This document shows, one piece after another, positions 60,003-64,000 of a stretch of 64,000 bases of DNA (position 1 is its first letter; each line of letters begins with the position of its first letter). This stretch comes from Vibrio sp. YMD68. GTDB lineage: Bacteria > Pseudomonadota > Gammaproteobacteria > Enterobacterales > Vibrionaceae. The notes below the pieces were generated by a model. It was not told where the DNA came from. It did not search any database and saw only the letters and a program-made list of their open reading frames with translations. The stretch lies in the NCBI RefSeq assembly GCF_029958905.1, contig NZ_CP124614.1, positions 310,001 through 374,000 on the forward strand, given 5' to 3'. Position numbers and translations under genes: made by a program.

Positions 60003-62909
60003 ATGACATTTGCTTTGGGCCAGCGCTGGATCAGCGATACGGAAAGCGATTTAGGTTTAGGTACCGTGGTAGCAATGGATGCTCGTACAGTGACATTGAT
60101 GTTTGCCGCGGCAGAAGAAAATCGTGTATATGCACGCAGTGATGCTCCCGTGACCCGAGTGACATTCAATGTCGGCGATGTCGTTGAAAGCCAAGAAGGT
60201 TGGTCTATCAAGGTAGAACAAGTCGAAGAGAATAAAGGCGTTTACTTCTACCTTGGCACACGCAGTGATAACGACGAAGAAGTGATGTTGCGAGAGATCA
60301 TGTTGAGCAATAATATTCGCTTCAATAAACCTCAAGATAAGTTGTTCGCGGGTCAAGTCGATCGCATGGATAATTTTGTGTTGCGTTACAAAGCATTGAC
60401 TAACCAGTTTGAGCAGCATAAGAGCCCAATGCGTGGATTGTGTGGCATGCGCGCCGGACTTATTCCTCACCAGCTTTACATTGCTCATGAAGTCGGTCGT
60501 CGTCACGCTCCTCGTGTTTTACTTGCCGATGAAGTTGGCCTAGGTAAAACCATTGAAGCCGGCATGATTATTCATCAGCAGGTATTATCTGGCAGTGCGG
60601 AACGCATTTTGATCATCGTACCTGAAACGCTTCAGCACCAATGGTTGGTGGAAATGATGCGTCGTTTCAATCTGCATTTTTCAATTTTTGATGAAGAACG
60701 CTGCATCGAAGCATTCGCGGAAGCTGAAAATCCATTTGATACTCAGCAATACGTACTGTGTTCTTTAGATTTTATTCGTAAAAGCCGCCGACGCTTTGAA
60801 CAGGCGCTTGAGGCTGATTGGGATCTTTTGGTTGTCGACGAAGCGCATCACCTCGAGTGGAGCCAAGATAAGCCGAGTCGTGAATACCAAGTGATCGAAG
60901 GGCTTGCGGAGAAAACAGCGGGAGTGCTGCTGCTAACCGCAACGCCAGAACAGCTTGGCCGAGAAAGTCACTTTGCTCGTTTACGACTGCTTGATCCTGA
61001 CCGTTTTTATGATTACGAAGCGTTTGTCCAAGAAGAAGAGCAATATGCGCCTGTCGCCGATTCCGTTGCCGCATTGTTTTCAGGTCACAAACTGGAAAAT
61101 TCTGCAAAAAATCAAATCACTGAGCTGCTATCTGAGCAAGATGTGGAGCCTCTTTTCCGCATTATTGAAAATGATGATCATGAAGACGCCAAAACCGCTG
61201 CTCGCCAAGAGTTGATCGATAACCTGATGGATCGTCATGGCACAGGTCGAGTGTTGTTTAGAAATACACGCGCTGCGATCAAAGGGTTTCCTACTCGTAA
61301 TGTGCATTTGCTACCAATGGATATTCCAACGCAATACGCGACCTCTATGCGTGTTTCGGGATTGATTGGCGGTAAGATGACGCCTCAAGCTCGCGCTTTA
61401 AAAAATCTCTACCCAGAAGAAATCTTCCAGGAGTTTGAAGGTGATGATGCGAGCTGGTGGCAGTTTGACTCTCGTGTTAACTGGCTGATTGACAAAGTTC
61501 AGGAAAAACGCAGCGAAAAAATCCTAGTCATTGCTTCTCGTGCCAGTACCGCATTACAGCTAGAGCAAGCGCTTCGCGAACGTGAAGGGATCCGTGCTAC
61601 GGTTTTTCATGAAGGCATGTCAATTATCGAACGTGACAAAGCGGCCGCGTATTTCGCTCAAGAAGAAGGCGGAGCACAGGTTCTGCTGTGCAGTGAAATT
61701 GGTTCAGAAGGACGCAATTTCCAGTTCGCCAACCAACTGGTGATGTTCGATCTACCGTTTAACCCAGATCTACTTGAGCAACGTATTGGACGTTTGGATC
61801 GTATTGGTCAGCAGCGAGATATTGATATTCATGTTCCGTACCTGAAAGGCACGTCTCAGGCTATTTTGGCACGTTGGTTTGACGAAGGTTTAAATGCATT
61901 CAGAGAAACCTGTCCGACAGGACGTGCGGTGTATGATAAATATTCAGAAGCATTGATAGACATGCTGGCCTCTGGTGATGTCGAAGCGCTTGATGAGGTG
62001 ATTAAGGAATCATCGAAACTCAATAAAGAGCTAAAGTCTCAATTAGAAAATGGTCGAGATCGATTGCTTGAAATGCACTCTAATGGTGGCGAGAAAGCGC
62101 AGGCCATTGTGGAGACTATTTCTGCAACTGATGGCGATACCAATCTGGTCAGTTTTGCATTGAGCTTATTCGATACCATTGGTTTAAACCAAGACGATAA
62201 AGGTGAAAATGCACTGGTTGTGACGCCATCAGAACACATGATGGTTCCAAGCTACCCTGGCTTACCTTATGAAGGTGCGACGATCACTTTTGATCGTGAA
62301 ACCGCACTATCACGTGAAGATATGAACTTTATCAGTTGGGAACACCCAATGATTCAAGGGGGTATCGACTTGTTGATGAGTGAAGGCGTGGGGGCATCAG
62401 CGGTTTCGTTATTGAAAAATAAAGCGCTCCCTGTTGGTACCTTACTGTTAGAGCTTATCTATGTCGTGGATGCACAAGCACCGAAACGCAGTGGTATTAC
62501 TCGTTTCTTACCGCAAACCCCAATTCGTTTGATGATGGATGGGCGCGGTAATGATCTTTCCGCTCAAGTAGAGTTTGACAGCTTTAACCGCCAACTTAGC
62601 CCGGTGAATCGTCATCTTGCTAGCAAACTGGTTTCTTCAGTACAAAATGAAGTCCACGGTTTGATTGAGGCGGGTGAAAATCTGGTTGCTGAAAAAGTGG
62701 AAGCAGTGCGAGAGCAAGCCCAGAAAGAGATGTCAGCAAGCTTGAATGGTGAGTTAGAGCGCCTGCAAGCCTTGAAAGCGGTGAACCCGAATATCCGTGA
62801 TGAGGAAATTGAAGCGATTGATGCACAAATCAAAGAGCTGACTGTCTATATTAGTAAAGCTCAGGTTCAATTGGATTCATTACGTTTGATTGTGGTTAGT
62901 CACCACTAA
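60003..62909 (+). CDS. rapA: RNA polymerase-associated ATPase RapA
   Basis: 968 residues, the exact E. coli length. N-terminal Tudor-like domains (about 1-110), Swi2/Snf2 ATPase with [12 protein letters not shown] (about 176-187), DEAHH box, and helicase C motifs ([21 protein letters not shown]). It recycles RNA polymerase from stalled or post-termination complexes. Confidence 0.97.
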   Translation: MTFALGQRWISDTESDLGLGTVVAMDARTVTLMFAAAEENRVYARSDAPVTRVTFNVGDVVESQEGWSIKVEQVEENKGVYFYLGTRSDNDEEVMLREIMLSNNIRFNKPQDKLFAGQVDRMDNFVLRYKALTNQFEQHKSPMRGLCGMRAGLIPHQLYIAHEVGRRHAPRVLLADEVGLGKTIEAGMIIHQQVLSGSAERILIIVPETLQHQWLVEMMRRFNLHFSIFDEERCIEAFAEAENPFDTQQYVLCSLDFIRKSRRRFEQALEADWDLLVVDEAHHLEWSQDKPSREYQVIEGLAEKTAGVLLLTATPEQLGRESHFARLRLLDPDRFYDYEAFVQEEEQYAPVADSVAALFSGHKLENSAKNQITELLSEQDVEPLFRIIENDDHEDAKTAARQELIDNLMDRHGTGRVLFRNTRAAIKGFPTRNVHLLPMDIPTQYATSMRVSGLIGGKMTPQARALKNLYPEEIFQEFEGDDASWWQFDSRVNWLIDKVQEKRSEKILVIASRASTALQLEQALREREGIRATVFHEGMSIIERDKAAAYFAQEEGGAQVLLCSEIGSEGRNFQFANQLVMFDLPFNPDLLEQRIGRLDRIGQQRDIDIHVPYLKGTSQAILARWFDEGLNAFRETCPTGRAVYDKYSEALIDMLASGDVEALDEVIKESSKLNKELKSQLENGRDRLLEMHSNGGEKAQAIVETISATDGDTNLVSFALSLFDTIGLNQDDKGENALVVTPSEHMMVPSYPGLPYEGATITFDRETALSREDMNFISWEHPMIQGGIDLLMSEGVGASAVSLLKNKALPVGTLLLELIYVVDAQAPKRSGITRFLPQTPIRLMMDGRGNDLSAQVEFDSFNRQLSPVNRHLASKLVSSVQNEVHGLIEAGENLVAEKVEAVREQAQKEMSASLNGELERLQALKAVNPNIRDEEIEAIDAQIKELTVYISKAQVQLDSLRLIVVSHH

Positions 62910-63063
62910 ACCTGCGTTGCTTTGATCAAAGCTCGCGATATCACTGCTTCTAATAGAAAGGGCTATTTGTTTTTCTGTTAGAAGCATTTTTCTTTTAGAG
63001 TTAGACGCATTTTTGGTTAGAGACCATTTGTGTTCTATTTTTAGTCCATGTTGAGACCTTGTT

Positions 63064-63801
63064 ATGGCGATGCTCGAATACACCCCACCGACCGACCCTT
63101 GGATTGATATTGTTTATGAAGATAATGACATCTTAGCGGTGAATAAGCCCTCAGGTCTTCTTTCTGTCCCCGGTCGCCTGGCTGAGCATTACGACAGCAT
63201 GTGGAGCCGCTTGGTTGCAGAATACCCAGAGATTCAGGTTGTTCATCGCTTGGATATGTCGACCTCTGGTTTGATGCTGTTGGCGAAAAACAAACAATCA
63301 GAGCGGTCTTTGAAGAAACAATTTCAGTACCGTTTAACGCACAAAATTTATTACGCGCGAGTTTGGGGGCAGGTAGAGCAGGAAGAAGGCGAAATTGATC
63401 TTCCCCTTATCTGTGATTGGCCCAATAGGCCTAGACAGAAAGTCTGTTTTGACGATGGAAAACCCTCGCAAACCCAATACCAATTGGTAGAGCGTGAAGC
63501 TCAGACCTCCATAGTTAGGCTTCTTCCCATCACTGGGCGCTCTCACCAACTTCGAGTACACATGCAAGCGTTAGGTCATTCGATTGTTGGTGATGAATTT
63601 TATGCCAATTCAGAGGCGTTGGCGTTTAGCTCTCGATTGGAACTGCATGCCGCTGAGCTGAGCTTCTATCATCCTTCTACTCATCAGCGACAAACCATTT
63701 TTGTACCGTGTGACTTCTACCCAGGTGTTGACGCGCAAATTTTGCAACACTTTGATTGCCCAGAAACGCTACCAGACTATAAAGCACTACCGCGCTGTTG
63801 A
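63064..63801 (+). CDS. rluA: Dual-specificity rRNA/tRNA pseudouridine synthase RluA
   Basis: 245 residues. Catalytic Asp64 in VHRLDMSTSGL, LPLICDWPNRPRQKVC and ITGRSHQLRVHM typical of RluA. It makes pseudouridine 746 in 23S rRNA and 32 in some tRNAs. About 25 residues longer at the C-terminus than E. coli RluA. Follows rapA after about 155 bp. Confidence 0.95.
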   Translation: MAMLEYTPPTDPWIDIVYEDNDILAVNKPSGLLSVPGRLAEHYDSMWSRLVAEYPEIQVVHRLDMSTSGLMLLAKNKQSERSLKKQFQYRLTHKIYYARVWGQVEQEEGEIDLPLICDWPNRPRQKVCFDDGKPSQTQYQLVEREAQTSIVRLLPITGRSHQLRVHMQALGHSIVGDEFYANSEALAFSSRLELHAAELSFYHPSTHQRQTIFVPCDFYPGVDAQILQHFDCPETLPDYKALPRC

Positions 63802-63914
63802 AGCAGCGTGTCATTGATATCTTGCAATTAAGACCTTGCAATTAATACAGTGCAGTCAGGACCGTGTAATCAATGCCGACCATCTATCATCGTTCATAAC
63901 TCCGAGGGAACAGA

Positions 63915-64000
63915 ATGCCTTTGCCAACCGTCGTCTTTCTAGATAGAGCAACCGTCCCAAAGCAGATAACCATTGCGCCTTTGCCTTTTGAACATCATTG
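63915..64000 (+). CDS. D-2-hydroxyacid dehydrogenase (partial, N-terminus only)
   Basis: 28 complete codons (MPLPTVVFLDRATVPKQ and on) before the window ends. GAGGGAA lies 6 nt upstream. The VFLDRAT start with a following P-x-F segment resembles glycerate/hydroxypyruvate-type dehydrogenases of vibrios. The assignment rests on very little sequence. Confidence 0.6.
   Translation, partial: MPLPTVVFLDRATVPKQITIAPLPFEHH

Overview
The window is ordinary chromosomal DNA of a Vibrio (Vibrionaceae, Gammaproteobacteria), most likely the large chromosome. Protein sequences and operon orders match that family closely: lptCAB-kdsCD-mla-murA, yggX-mutY, yggS-proC-yggT, pilT-pilU, sprT-rsmE-gshB-yqgE, rplU-rpmA-cgtA, lptD-surA-pdxA-rsmA-apaG-apaH and pyrB-pyrI. 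I saw no phage, insertion sequence, integron, CRISPR array or defence island, and no broken genes. All genes look intact except the two cut by the window edges: lptB at the left and a 2-hydroxyacid dehydrogenase at the right.

Layout. 1-3.7 kb: envelope genes on the minus strand (LPS export LptB/A/C, Kdo synthesis KdsC/KdsD, antiporter YrbG). 3.9-9.4 kb: the divergent Mla phospholipid-transport operon, ibaG, murA and an acyltransferase. 9.7-12.9 kb: two minus-strand tRNA arrays (five and four genes, only Asn, Thr and Phe) with a chemoreceptor gene between them. 13-22.3 kb: mltC, yggX-mutY, trmB, glsA, hemW-rdgB, a DUF4426 gene, yggT, proC and yggS. 22.3-24.6 kb: the type IV pilus retraction ATPases pilT and pilU. 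24.8-31 kb: ruvX, yqgE, gshB-rsmE, sprT, a DUF2189 membrane protein and metK. 31-35 kb: tktA, a lone GH2-type sugar-binding protein, a DUF2061 gene with a near-perfect Fur box, and a universal stress protein. 35-41.5 kb: a TAXI-type TRAP transporter, argR, mdh and a 63-residue unknown protein. 41.6-46.7 kb: ispB, rplU-rpmA-cgtA, a two-gene exporter and folA. 46.8-54.7 kb: the apaH-to-lptD block and djlA. 54.7-58 kb: ridA, the attenuated pyrBI operon and argF. 58-64 kb: a PIN-PhoH protein, rapA, rluA and the start of the dehydrogenase.

How the genes connect. Outer-membrane building dominates: LptA/B/C and LptD are parts of one LPS bridge, KdsC/KdsD make its Kdo, Mla maintains lipid asymmetry, SurA folds LptD, and MurA starts peptidoglycan. 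Arginine and pyrimidine synthesis share carbamoyl phosphate, and both show readable regulation here: ArgR boxes at argR and argF, and a newly read 42-codon leader peptide with an intrinsic attenuator before pyrB. Other readable control sites are met boxes at metK, a CRP-like site near rapA and twin tRNA promoters.

No clearly new multi-gene system is visible. The observations most worth following are the Fur box at the DUF2061 gene, the pyrB leader, the duplicated tRNA arrays with compensated variant tRNAs, several short-period tandem repeats between genes, the missing endonuclease gene beside sprT, and a gene order that looks permuted relative to V. cholerae as I remember it. Names and boundaries come from reading the sequence and family knowledge; no database search was run.
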